A program made the translations under genes and the position numbers. From Neocallimastix lanati (nom. inval.) (taxonomy: Eukaryota > Neocallimastigomycota > Neocallimastigomycetes > Neocallimastigales > Neocallimastigaceae), in contig JACVTC010000013.1 in the NCBI GenBank assembly GCA_016946835.1, positions 1,597,501 to 1,659,500 on the forward strand: DNA of 62,000 bases, given 5' to 3'. The notes under the pieces were generated by a model that had not been told where the DNA came from, did no database searches, and saw only the letters and a list, made by a program, of their open reading frames with translations. Every line of letters begins with the position of its first letter. The first letter of the stretch is position 1. Positions 19,438 through 31,731 of the stretch are shown here, piece after piece.

Positions 19438-19609
19438 AAAAAATAAAATTAAAAAAAAAAAAAAAAAAAAGGAAATACTGATACAGATTTATCATGATCA
19501 TGAATCGTGATAATGATAAAATTTATTTTATTTTTTATTTTTTTATATTTTTTATATTATATATATATATTTTTTTTATTTTTATTTTTTATTTTTATCC
19601 ACAGGGTAT

Positions 19610-19663
<54 letters not shown>

Positions 19664-19754
19664 CATTAATGATGAAATTGAGAAAGAGTTTATAGAGAGA
19701 GAAGGAGGGGGGAAGGGGAAGGGATTTCTATTTTTCGTGTTCTTGTTTTCCTTG

Positions 19755-19786
<32 letters not shown>

Positions 19787-20181
19787 GTAAAACATTTCAT
19801 GTTTTTTATATATATATAATAAATTTTATAAATATTTTTTTTAATAAATTAATAAAAGTTTATTCCTAGTCTTAGAAAAAAAAAAAAAAAAAAAACATGT
19901 AAGAGTAATATGTAATTGTAATAAGAACAACAAAAAAAAAAAAAAAAAAAATTATTTTGATAAAAAAATTAAACTTTCAAAAGGTTATTATTATTAACTT
20001 AATCATTTAAATATATTGAAAAAAAAAAAAAAAAAAAAAAAAAAAGATGTTTAAATATCTTAATAAATATATAAGAAATTTAAATAGTTAATTTATGGCT
20101 ATAGATATTAATTATATTTAATGAATATAAAAATAATTAAAATTTTAAAATTTATTTTAAATAATAATATACATTTAATAA

Positions 20182-20238
<57 letters not shown>

Positions 20239-20531
20239 TTATATATTTTTGTATTTGAAGATACCAATTAATTTTATTTTAGTATTATTTTTATTGGTAT
20301 TAAGAATCTTAACATAAAAAGAAAAACTATTTATTATGCAGTTGTTGAGTTAACAAAAAAAAAAAAAAAAAAAAAAAGTACTGTTTCTAATAAGAATATA
20401 TATATATTTTTTTTAATAATTTATATTTTTTTTTTTTTAATAATTAGTATAAGTAAACATAATAAATAAATAATAAATAAATAAATAAATATATAAATAA
20501 TAAATAAATAAATAAATAAATATATAAATAA

Positions 20532-20563
<32 letters not shown>

Positions 20564-20659
20564 ATTTAATTAAAGTTTATTTATTTTATATTCTTTTTTG
20601 TATAATTTAATTTAGATAAATTTTTTTTTTTTTAAAAAAAATAAAAAAATATTATAGCC
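18879..20659. other. Intergenic, homopolymer-rich
   Basis: No gene seen. It contains A-runs and T-runs longer than 20 bases (18979-18997, 19404-19434, 19615-19661, 20187-20231) and AAAT arrays at 20460-20560. The open frames at 19494-19795 on both strands are readings through poly-A/T and are not coding. Confidence 0.65.
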
Positions 20660-22900
20660 TTTTTTTCCAGTCAATTCCATCATGGGGGATACTCAGATCT
20701 CGGAATGTCTACTTACCTACCTTTTTTTTCCTGTTGGCATAACACCATATCGGGTCTTGTACCGTGAGCTAAATATGTTATGGATTCTATATATGTTAAT
20801 GATTTTTCGGTGTTTTCTTTTTATATGTTTTTTTTTTTTTTTTTTTTTTTTTTGTCAAAAAATTCTTATTGTCTGTGCTGATAACTTGATAACTTATTTA
20901 TTCCTGAACATGGTGTTTTTTTTTTTTTTTTTGTCAAAAATTCTTATTGTCTGTGCTGATAACTTATTTATTCCTGAACATGGTATTTTTATTTATTTAT
21001 TTATTTATTTGTAATAAGATAATGTTTTACTAATAATTTCAAAAATCCAGAATTAAGTTTATTAAGATTCAATATTGTTTGTCTCTCAACTCATTAAATA
21101 TATTTTCTACTGGATTGTTTTGAGGGGGAGAGGGGGTAACTTTACCATTTGTACTTTTTTTTTTTTCGTTGAGAGAGATTTGAAATGGATTCAAAACTCT
21201 TGACTTTTGTTATTGTCATTCGATCTTATATCATATAAATATATATTTATTATCTTCTATATTGACATCATAAGTAATATCATCATCATCATCATTATCA
21301 TCATATCGTTATTTTGAATAAAAGAATTGGTTATTATTATTTTCTTCAATAATAAATATTCTTAACCTTTTTGTTAAACTTTTTGTTTTCATTTATGTTA
21401 TTATTGTTTTGTTGATTATTAATTTAATATATTGTTACTAGTTGTCATATTAATTGATATATGAATTGAATAATTATTAAGATTAAAGTATTTGGTTGAA
21501 ATTCTATTCGTGTTATTTTTTAATAATTTGAATCATTGAAAGTTAACTTTCCTTGTATTGACTCATCAAAAAAAAAAAAAAAAAAACCAAATACTCTAAC
21601 TAGCTGGAATACTAAAATTTCTATATAGTTTTGTTTTGTTAAAATATTCTTGTTTCAGGTGATATGTTCAGAAGTACCTGTATCGAAAGTCCAAACTGTC
21701 CTTTCTTCTTATTTATGTACTATTTTGCTAATTTTATTTTCACCGTCATTGTGGTTGGGTGGCATTAGTTGTGCGATCTTCTTCTTTAATAGAACTTTCA
21801 ATGTCTTATTTAATTCCTTGTTCATATATTTCCTTCAGCTCTTCGAAAGGAAAACTCAGATTCCTCAGGTTCCTCAGGATTTTTTTTTTTTTTTTTTTTT
21901 TTATATTTGCTCGGCCTTGGAAATTTTCTTTTATCTCTAAAATCTTCTATTCTTGTTCTTTGAACTGCGTTTAGATTTGCTGCTATTATTATTATAATTG
22001 GCATAATTTTTATTTTTATTTAATAGATTAAATTTATAGTCATCAATATTATGAATGTTTATGTTTTTTCTTTGTAAATATCATAATGCTTTATTTTATT
22101 ATTAGAGATGAATTTTTGATTCACAGAGGAATTTTTTTTTTTCCTCTAAAACCGCGGTTATTCTTTAAAGACGAAATCAATATCCATATAGTCTTTATTA
22201 GTAGCTGGCTGGATTTGTTCGACCCTTATATTTTACATTTTGCTTTGAATATATTATATATGGTAATTTAATATTTGGTATATACGCATCCTTTTATACA
22301 ATTATCTACATCTTCATTTCCTATTAGTTGTATTCGAATTTTTAAGTCGACCAAAAAAGGAAGGTAAGATTATTCTAAGCTTTTCTAAATTTTCCAAGAT
22401 ATAGGTATTAAGTTTTTCCTAAGAGTTAAATATATTTCCAATATTTCACCTATTGACGTCCTTCCATTCATAAATTGCTTTTAGCCTTCAATGAGTACCA
22501 TTTATCCATTAGTAGTTGCACATATCTGTATTTTCATTACTTTTGTAGATTTTTTTTTTTTTTTTAACTTTTCCATGATATCATATACAGTTTGAAGGTT
22601 TTTAATATGTTTCAAAGCATCTATATGGGTACATTGGAACTAATAGTCGTTTTGGTTAGAACATCATTGCATTTAGCAATCTTCTGTTTTCAATAAAAGA
22701 TCATTATAAAGTATCAATATTCATTAATTTTAGCCGTATTGACTTGGATTTCCAAAAGTGTTTTGATTAAATCTTTAATCCACCTCTTCAGAATTTTTTT
22801 TTTTTTTTTAGCCATTAAGGCATTTCTCAATAAGAAAGACCATTCACCATAATTAGTTTTATTATTAAGACAAGCTTCTTGTTTTTAATTGATCAAAAAA
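20660..22900 (-). mobile_element. Degenerate Ty1/copia retrotransposon remnant (gag, protease, end of RT)
   Basis: Minus-strand translation gives copia-type blocks in the right order but in shifting frames. A gag block TNYGEWSFLLRNALMAKK lies at about 22810-22865. Gag continues with AKCNDVLTKTTISSNVP and HIDALKHIKNLQTVYDIMEK at 22570-22680. A protease-like WTFDTGTSEHIT lies at 21655-21695. An acidic Asn/Asp linker of the integrase-RT type lies at about 21220-21300, and a reverse transcriptase tail YRESITYLAHGTRPDMV at 20735-20795. The integrase core and most of RT are missing, and stop codons and frameshifts interrupt every block, so the element is dead. No LTR pair could be assigned. It is a different lineage or age from the compact element at 25680. 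Confidence 0.82.
20854..20983. repeat. Tandem duplication of about 55 bp inside the copia remnant
   Basis: GTCAAAAA, TTCTTATTGTCTGTGCTGAT and TTATTCCTGAACATGGT occur twice, at 20854-20913 and 20933-20983, each preceded by a long T-run. The first copy has an extra AACTTGAT. The duplication probably arose by slippage between T-tracts. Confidence 0.85.
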
Positions 22901-23340
22901 GTGAATAACACCCTATTATATAGTATTGATTAAAATTTATTTATTACAATTTATAGTTTAAGCAATGAATGTATTGAAGAAGAAGAAGAAAAAAAAAAAA
23001 AACTTCAGAATATATTCTTTGTATTCCTAGAATAACCCTTGGTAATTATAAACCATCCTGTGTAAATATTAAAATCTGAAATTTTGCCAAAATTTTTATA
23101 ATGATTCAGATTTAATACTTGTAATTACCTATTTATACTAATAGTGACTAGATTAAAAATGTAATGAAATTATTATAACATTGAATTAAATAATATATTT
23201 CAAATACAAAGAGATTAATTTTACACATAACGAAATAATATAATGAATATTAATTTTTAAAACAAATTTAATTAACTTTATAAAATCTATCATAAATAAT
23301 AAATAAATAATATATAAATAAATAAATAGTATGAAATTCC
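22901..23340. other. Intergenic, upstream flank of the copia remnant
   Basis: AT-rich sequence to the right of the gag block. It would be the place for a 5' LTR and primer-binding site of the minus-strand remnant, but no matching LTR or tRNA-complementary stretch is recognisable. Confidence 0.5.
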
Positions 23341-23900
23341 TTTCCAATTTTTATCCTGTTGGTTAGTACTTGGGGGGCTAACAAACTTAAGGTTTCTGGG
23401 TTGATCTTGCTCTTGCTTTCATAATTTATTTGGAGTATTTTCACCCTTCTTCCTTATAAATGAAGTTGGAAGTACGCTCACTATGATAAGTATGATTTAA
23501 ATATTGTCTCGGGACTCCATTCAGGCCTTGTGTTAAGGTTCTGCGTTCTTTGGATGATGAATGAATGCTATAGTACATTACATGGACTAACCAATCTAGT
23601 TAACTGAGAGGAACATAACTATTCGTCAATATTGATGAAAAAGCATAGAAATTTCTTGACCTGACATAAGCCATATTTCCAACAAAGAAACTTTTAAGGA
23701 ATATATCATTCAGTAGTACCTTTGCTTGGAAATCAAGAAACAAGGCTGAACTGGTATGGTCAATTAGCAATTGTTGATTGTGGCTGTGCATTGCATTATA
23801 TATGCTTATGATAATTCATATACTCATATATATTGCATAATGCACGACTCTAGGTTGTACTTAACAGTGTATAAATGATGTTGCGTAAAATGTAGGTACC
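23341..23900. other. Unassigned block of higher complexity and GC
   Basis: About 550 bp without the surrounding low complexity. It begins with TGTTGGTTAGTACTTGG and reaches TTGTACTTAACA at about 23856-23867. The GGTTAGTACTTGG at 23361-23373 is identical to the conserved internal-promoter segment of 5S rRNA, but the flanks do not match 5S. The TGTT and AACA ends would suit a solo LTR, but no target duplication is evident. A minus-strand open frame of 63 codons (23600-23791, MHSHNQQLLIDHTSS) continues with stops into SSSKERRTLTQGLNG. I do not recognise it; dead element or dead gene is most likely. Confidence 0.4.
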
Positions 23901-25674
23901 ATATAATTTTAAAAATAATAAAAAATATTAAAATTTTAATATTTTTGGTATATATATAAATAAAAATAGGTATACTATTTAAGGGAATGAGAATTAAATA
24001 TATTATACATGTCTAAACAAACAATTAAAAAAAATTTTTTTTTAAAATAATTTTAATAAGAAATTTAAATATAGAATATACTATATTAATAATGATAATG
24101 ATAATAATAAAAAATTCATAATGTATTGAATATATATAATAAAAATTTAAAAAGGTTTAAATTAAATAATCTATCATTATTGATTATTCATGATAAATAA
24201 AATAAAAAATATTATATTGAAATATTATTATTATTATATAAATAAAAAAAAATAATAGATTCATTTCCGCAATCATTAATAATAGAAACTAATTTTATTA
24301 TTAATTGATCATTTGAAATCCGCTTTTGGATTACACTCCATAATATTTTCCATATTTTCTATATTTTGTGTGAGTTATTATATCCCCGGATTAATTATTC
24401 AGCTATGTTCATGTGATTTATATTGAATATAGAAAATAAGGTGAATATTATGAAATAAAGTAATTTAGGTTTAATTAATACTTCAAAATGTTTAAAATTT
24501 TAAAAATTAATTAAAAAAAAATTAATTTAAAAAAATGTATATAAATCTTCTGATTTTATTTTTTTCTTATTTTTTATTAGTAAATTGAGTTGAACCTTTT
24601 TTTTTTTTTTTATATAAAATATAATACTTTTTAACTGCAAAAAAAAAAAAAAAAAAAAAAAATAAAAAAAATAAAAAGTTAATAAGAGTTTTTCAATTAT
24701 TTATAATAACTGATTTTTATTAATATGACAATAAAGCATGATACTTTTATAAATATTGTTTTCTAAATTAACCTATTTTATAAATATTGCTTTCTAAATC
24801 AAAAAATATATATTTAAATATTTAAATATAATGCAATAAGAATTTTATATAATGATAATACTAAACAAAACAATAACAAAACAAAAAAAACAAAAAAAAA
24901 TTAAAAAATGAATAAATTAAAAAATGAATAAATTAAAAAATAAATAAATTAAAAATTAGGGTTAAATATTTTTATTTTTATTTTTATTTTATTTTTTTTA
25001 TTATATATACAAATATATTCAAATATATATTTTGATTATAAAAAAAAAAAAAAAAAAAAAACTAATGCACTTTGAATAATCAAAATATATATTTGTATTG
25101 TAATATAAAATTTGGTAAACTATAAAAAATATATATATATATTTAATTTTTAAATGATACACTCAAAGGCTCTTTTCCAATCTAATTTATAGGTAGTTTA
25201 CTTTTTATTAATAATATTTATATTTATTTACTTTAATTTGCATATTTAATACAACTTTTCTTATTATTTCCAAAGACCAAAGAAAAATAATTCTTTTATT
25301 AATAGAAATAATAAAGTTCTCTTTTTAATATATAATAAATATTCTTTTATTAATAAAAATAATTTATACAATAATCAAAAATAATATAAAATTTAAAATT
25401 ATAAAAATAAAAAATTATTTATTATAAAAGATAATAAAGATCTCTTTTTAATATAAAAGTTATTTAATAAGATAATTAAACAATTATTAAATTAAATTTT
25501 TAAAATTCATCATTATTAATAAAATTTTTATCCATAATAATTTTTAATATATATTAAAGATTATATTTCTATCAAAACTATAATTATTTGAAAATGTTAA
25601 TGCTTATAAATTATATATAATTATAAGTTATTTATTAATAGAATTAATTAACCATTCAATTATAAAAATTTATT
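23901..25674. other. Intergenic AT-rich DNA
   Basis: No coding or RNA signal identified. Contains poly-A at 24639-24660 and 25040-25060 and a short less-biased patch at 24300-24420 that I cannot assign. Confidence 0.55.
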
Positions 25675-25679
25675 GAATT

Positions 25680-25877
25680 TGTTAAAAGTCAATAGTTTGG
25701 GTTTTATAATTATGTCAACTTTATTAATGTATTTTATGATAAAGAGCTGCAAATATTTAAATTTAATAAATTTACATGCTTTTATATTAATACATTGTGG
25801 CTCATACATTACATATATAACAAATACATTTTAATACATTTAACGTATATTTCATATTTATTTCACATATTCTAACA
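25680..25877 (-). repeat. Left LTR (3' LTR in element orientation)
   Basis: Starts TGTTAAAAGTCAATAG and ends TTCACATATTCTAACA, with TGTTA/TAACA terminal inverted repeats. Preceded by GAATT, the target duplication. Confidence 0.95.
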
Positions 25878-25893
25878 TTCCCCCCTCAAACCA
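25878..25893 (-). other. Polypurine tract
   Basis: The minus strand reads GGTTTGAGGGGGGAA directly before the 3' LTR, the usual place for the plus-strand DNA primer. Confidence 0.8.
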
Positions 25894-26219
25894 AATTATT
25901 TTAAAAGAATAATTTTGGTTTGAAAGTGAATATGTGTTCTATACTATTTCTATATCTATACCAATATTAATATGCTATAATTTAATTTTCATTAATTGTA
26001 ATTTTATATACTTATTTATATATTAGCTTGTTTTATTTTAACAACTATATTATTACCCTATATTAATATGACATTTTTGTGGTTAAACGTCTTAAAACCT
26101 TTATATTTTTATTATGGGTAAAATTATTAATTATTATATTCAAGTTATATTTTTTCGGATTGGTTACTCTTATTTGTACAATCCTATTATTATATTTTGG
26201 CAACCTCATTGGGACTTAC

Positions 26220-26335
26220 GCCTAATTGACAACACATGGTTTACCTCTTTGGTTTTATGTACTCTTGACAACTCATGGTTTAACTCTCTGGTTTTTACGT
26301 CTATATTTATATTTGACAACTCTTATGGATAACCG
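26220..26335. repeat. Degenerate tandem array of about 38 bp in the LTR element interior
   Basis: The motif TTGACAACTCATGGTTTAAC followed by TCTCTGGTTTTTACGTC recurs at about 26227, 26265 and 26312. A more distant relative is TGTGGTTAAACGTC at about 26078. The array spans an open frame (26114-26332) that is unlikely to be a real gene. Confidence 0.75.
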
Positions 26336-26764
26336 CTATGGTTTCACGTCATTTTTTTTTAATTATTAACTTGATTAGTTGTGAATAAATAGCCTTTAAT
26401 ATTCAAAAGTTGTTTATTTACTAATTAATGATTTAATTTATATTCTTTATTAATCTTCATTAAGAGTCTCAAAAATATTTGCATATTAATTTGTCACGTC
26501 TCTCATTTATTTTATACGTGTCTTATCTTCTAATTTATTATTTTATTTAGTATATTATTTATTTCAGGGGAATTTTCTTTCATAAAATACTTAATTTTTA
26601 CGCGTTTTCATATTCTTGAAACTTTAAGATCATTTTTTTTCAAATTAGATCAATCTTCACTAAAGTTGACATAATGACAACTTTTATCATAAATTCTGGA
26701 TCCTAGGTATTTTAGTTGACATTTTTCTAGTCCGGCTAAGGATATAAATATTCCTTTAAAGAGT

Positions 26765-26781
26765 CGATGAGACTCTTAATC
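26765..26781 (-). other. Primer-binding site matching the tRNA-Lys(CUU) anticodon arm
   Basis: Immediately inside the 5' LTR the plus strand reads CGATGAGACTCTTAATC. ATGAGACTCTTAATC has the form of tRNA-Lys(CUU) from the anticodon stem through loop CTCTTAA to about position 40, so the minus-strand RNA would pair with it. This is the half-tRNA priming arrangement known from Drosophila copia and yeast Ty5, which use initiator tRNA-Met. Here the primer would be a tRNA-Lys 5' half. Confidence 0.75.
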
Positions 26782-26979
26782 TGTTAAAAGTCAATAGTTT
26801 GGGTTTTATAATTATGTCAACTTTATTAATGTATTTTATGATAAAGAGCTGCAAATATTTAAATTTAATAAATTTACATGCTTTTATATTAATACATTGT
26901 GGCTCATACATTACTTATATAACAAATACATTTTAATACATTTAACGTATATTTCATATTTATTTCACATATTCTAACA
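26782..26979 (-). repeat. Right LTR (5' LTR in element orientation)
   Basis: Same length and ends as the left LTR, with one visible difference (CATTACTTATATAAC here, CATTACATATATAAC on the left). Followed by GAATT. Confidence 0.95.
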
Positions 26980-26984
26980 GAATT

Positions 26985-27679
26985 AATCATTCTTTTTATT
27001 ATAAAAATTTAAAAAAGAATTAATCATTCTTTTTATTATAAATATTTAAAAAATAATAAAAGTATTCTGTTTAAATATTTAAAACATGATGGTAAAGTGT
27101 TTGAGGAGAAGAAAAAAATATATATTATTCCTATGTAAAACTAGAAAATAAAAAAAAAAAACATTCCACCCATGAGTAAATGAGTGCTATTATATATGAA
27201 ATATATAAAATATAAGAATAATAATATTGATAAAAAAATTAATGTTCGTAAAAATTAATTTTGCTATAATTTGATTATATATACTATGAATAATTTAATT
27301 TATTTAATTTACTAAATATTTATCTATTTAATATTATAATTAAATATATTTAATTATTTATTCAATTAATTAATTATTTATCTATTGGATTGTTAATGAT
27401 TATTAATTTATTGGATTGACACCTTCTTCACTATCAAATAAGAAACTTTATTCAACTATTTTCCATATTGAAATTGAAAACTTTATTTCAAACTAGGTTT
27501 ATAATTTTCTTAAATATTTTTTTTGCCATCAAAAATCTGGTTTTATGGTAAAAATAAAAAAAAAAAAAAAATTATTAACATCGTTCATTATTATATATCT
27601 ATTTAAATAGATATAAATCTATCTATTTATCAATTTATTTTCCAAAGTATTTTCTTTTCAATCAATTAAAATATATATA

Positions 27680-27728
<49 letters not shown>

Positions 27729-28696
27729 TTTTTAAACTAGAACCAAGAATACTGCACTTTGAATTATTTTACTAGGAACTACATTATTTTGAATAATGAT
27801 CATCACTTCTATGACCAAATCCAAATCAGAAGTTTTTGATGTTGTTTTCGACCTTAATTCATTTTTAAAAAGCACTAATAAATAAAATAACTTTAATTTA
27901 TATTTGTTAAAATCTTCTAATGTTTGTTATCTTATTCTAATCTATTTTGAGAGTATTAATGTATAATTACGGTTATTAATGTTTTTATAATCGGTTATTA
28001 CAATTATTAAAACTTTTTTTTTTTTTTTAAATCATATTAATATTTTATTGAATAAAATTTTCTTCGACTGGAATAAATATTTTTTTTATTTTAATATTTA
28101 AAAAAAAAAAGATTTTCCAGTGATTGAAACTGAAAAGTCATCAAGATAATACATTCTCATTGTCAATTAAATTATTATTATTATTATTAATTAATTATTA
28201 TTATTTATTATTACAATATGTGAATTTATATATTAAATGAATCTAGAATAATGATAATATAAATTATTAATTAAAAGTATCTATACAAGCCACATTTTTA
28301 GTATAAATATAAATATAAATTTTATTATGTAAAACATTTCTAATCACCTATTTATATTTACTCATAAATAACCTTATTAATAAAACTTCATATTCAATTA
28401 TTTATTATTTATTATTTATTATTTATTCAATTATTTATTATTTATTATTTATTCAATTATTTATTATTTATTATTTGTTAATAAATACTGTTTTTATTAT
28501 TTATTATTTATTATTTATTTATTATTTATTATGTATTATTTATTATTCAATTACTTATTATTTATTTATTATGTATTATTTATTTATTTTATTATTTATT
28601 ATTTATTATTTAATTATTTATTTTTATATTTGTTATTTATTAAAATAATTATATTTATTAAAATAAACAAATAATTGAATAATTAATAATAAATAA

Positions 28697-28731
<35 letters not shown>

Positions 28732-30326
28732 CAAATAATAAATAATAAATAATTAATATTACGTTTATAAGGTTACTTCATTTTTATTAATATAATTTAA
28801 AAAAGCTGGGTTAAATAATAATATAAAATTGGTATAGTTTAATGAATAGCTATAATTATTGGTATATATTAATTTATTTCTTATGGAGTACATATATATA
28901 ATATTGTAATAGTACATTTATAAATAGATGAAAAAATAATATAAAAGTCAGTATATTTTACAATATATTATCATTCAATAAAAAAACGAAAATATATTTG
29001 GTAAATATATTTATATATTATTTTTTTCCAGTAAATAATATATTTAATTGGATTTATATATTATTAAAATATTAGAATTGAGTGTAATATATATTATTAT
29101 AGTTGCTAAGTATCTGTATTAGTTTAATTTAGCCATGTATTTTGTAATATAAATATAACATATTAATACTATAATAAATAATATAAAAATATTTAATCAC
29201 TGAAAGAATTGTTTTAAAAATAAAATAATCTTTTTTTTCTTTTCTTTTCATCCAATAAATACACATTAATAATTCAAAAATTTTCCAATATATTAAACAA
29301 TATATTAGTAAATTGTAAAATAAATTAAATAAATGTAAATGCTTTTTTAATTATTTTTTTTATTAGATTATTAAGATTATTATATAAAAAAATTTTTTTT
29401 AGATTATTTTGTTTATTTATTTTATATATTACCATAGTATATATATAATATATGATATAAAAATTCTATATATTTCTATATATATTTATTTTACCTTATT
29501 TTTATTTTATATATAAAATTAGATTAAAAAAATTTTTTTTAGATTATTTCGTTTATTTAATATATTACCATAGTATATTTACAATATATAATATAAAATT
29601 CTTTATATTTCTATATATATTTTTTATTATATATATTGAAATATACCACAATATATTAAAATTTCTTTTTTTATAATAATAGGTCATATATAAAAATAGA
29701 GTAATACCTTTTTTTTTTTTATTTATTATCTAAATTATAATTCTGTATTTAATAATTTAAATTTTTTACAGTAAACAGTTTAAATTTATATTATTTTATT
29801 TTCATTTTATTTTACTATATTTTAAAGAAAAAATAACTAAATAACTGTTATATATATATTTTATTATTTAATAATATTAATCTATTATTCAATTTATTCT
29901 TTATTTTATTAAACTATTTATATTTTTTTTCTTACATATTTATTTTTAATAGAAATTAATAATATTATAAAGTAAGCATGAAATTAATATGATAAATGTA
30001 TTATAATTAAAGAAAAAAAATAAATTATTATAAAAAAAAATAATAATTGAAAAAACTAACTTTTTTACTTTTAATAAAATATAATAATAATAATTAATAA
30101 TTAAAATATTCGTACCCTTTCTATTTTTTTAATCAGTTGAAAAAAAAAAGCAAGAAAGAAAAAGAAATTAAAGGAATAATTAATTGATAAAAAATCATTG
30201 TTAATAATTATTACTAATAAGAATATTTTTTCTTTTTTCTTTTTTTCTTTTTTTTTATTTTTTTAAAAAAAAAGTATTCATTATCTCTATAATATAAAAT
30301 AAAACTTTGCTATTGTAAATAATAAA
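26985..30326. other. Intergenic, upstream region of the velvet gene
   Basis: AT-rich sequence with (AT)n at 27681-27720, TTATTATTTA arrays at 28400-28620, AAAT arrays at 28690-28750 and a direct repeat of an AT-rich stretch near 29385-29500 and 29525-29615. A less biased patch at 27735-27860 could not be assigned. No exon seen. Confidence 0.55.
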
Positions 30327-31507
30327 ATGAGTACATTAAGAAATAAAAGGTAATAAAAAAGGATAATTTTATTTGTTTATATATACTTTAAAATAGTTTA
30401 GTGTAATTTTTTTTTTTTGTATAATATTTAAATAAACTAATCTTTTATTTTATTATTATTATTATTATTTTTTTTAAATATTCTTATTAATTTATTTCCT
30501 TCATATTAAATGATATTCTTCATTTTATTTACCTTAATATACCATTTCAAAAAATAATTGTTCTAATGGATTAATTAAATAAAATACCATCTATATTCTT
30601 ATAAATGACAAAATAATTAAAAGATTTGAAATACGGGTAGTACAACAGCCATTAAGAGCAAGAGTATGTGTGATATATGTGATATGTCATAATTAATAAA
30701 TATTCTGCATAATTTATAAATTATGCTGAAGTGATATATATATTATTGATGTTATGAAAAAAAAAAAAAGAAAAGAAAAAAAAAAAATAAATTAAAATTA
30801 TACTATTTATATATTTTAAAATTAAATTTAAGATGTGTGGTTTTGGTGAAAAAGATAGAAGACCAATTGATCCTCCTCCAATATGTGAACTTGTAAAATA
30901 TCATTTTTACTTTTTTTTTTTTTTTTTAATTTATTTATTTATTTTTATATTTGAGTACTTTATATCATTATGAATGTGATAAATAATATAATATTCTAAT
31001 AATTATATTTAATAATTTTTAATAACTTCAATTTTTTTTTTTTTTATAAAAATTTTAGTTATGCTTTAATGAACTAGGAGAAAGAATAAGTATAAGGTGA
31101 ATATAAACTAAATTTGATAATTACAGATTATTTGATTGATTTAGTATAGGCTTTATTGTTTTTTTTTTTTAATTATTATTTTATTAATTATTATTAAATA
31201 ATAAGAGTAAAAGGTGGTTGAAAATAAATTATTTTAGTTAGAAAAAAAAGAAAAAATATTTATTTAAAGGCACTCATAGATGAAAAAAAAAAAATAGATA
31301 TTATAGATATTCTTATATATGTAATGATTCAATCTGATATTTAAATGAAAAAAAAATACATATATTTATTGTATAAAATTTACTTTGATAAATTTTGAAA
31401 CATAAAATAATTAAATAACAATATATATATATATGAAGGATAGAAACAATTATTTACTAAATTCATATTATTATATACAAATATATACAAATATATACAA
31501 ATATATA

Positions 31508-31549
<42 letters not shown>

Positions 31550-31700
31550 TAAAATTAAAATATATTAAGCCAAGAGTAATATCAAAATTAAAATATTTTT
31601 ATTGAAGAGATTTATTTATTATTATTATTATTATTTTTTAAAAAAAAAAAAAGTAAAAAAAAAAAAAAAAAACGAAAGAAATAATATAAAAAATTTATGA

Positions 31701-31731
<31 letters not shown>

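Larger units (their letters stand above)
25680..26979 (-). mobile_element. Compact non-autonomous LTR retrotransposon (TRIM-like), near-intact
   Basis: Two 198-bp direct repeats (25680-25877 and 26782-26979) begin TGTTA and end TAACA. By eye they differ at one base, and they are flanked by the 5-bp duplication GAATT (25675-25679 and 26980-26984). Orientation is minus: on the plus strand the left LTR is followed by TTCCCCCCTCAAACC, the complement of a polypurine tract, and the right LTR is preceded by a primer-binding site. The 904-bp interior (25878-26781) encodes no gag or pol. It carries a polypurine-adjacent hairpin (about 25893-25925) and a short tandem array at 26220-26335. LTR identity implies a recent insertion, so enzymes must be supplied in trans. 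Confidence 0.93.

Noticed and set aside
19494-19795. Overlapping open frames on both strands with poly-Phe and poly-Lys
   Set aside because: They arise from long T- and A-runs; there is no conserved motif or biased codon use.
26114-26332. Open frame of 72 codons in the compact LTR element as a possible gene
   Set aside because: It overlaps the degenerate tandem array, is on the strand opposite the element, and resembles no retroelement protein.
30833-30892. Starting the velvet protein at the ATG of exon 3
   Set aside because: Two upstream exons in phase supply RFEIRVVQQPLRAR, the conserved first strand of the velvet domain, so that ATG is internal.
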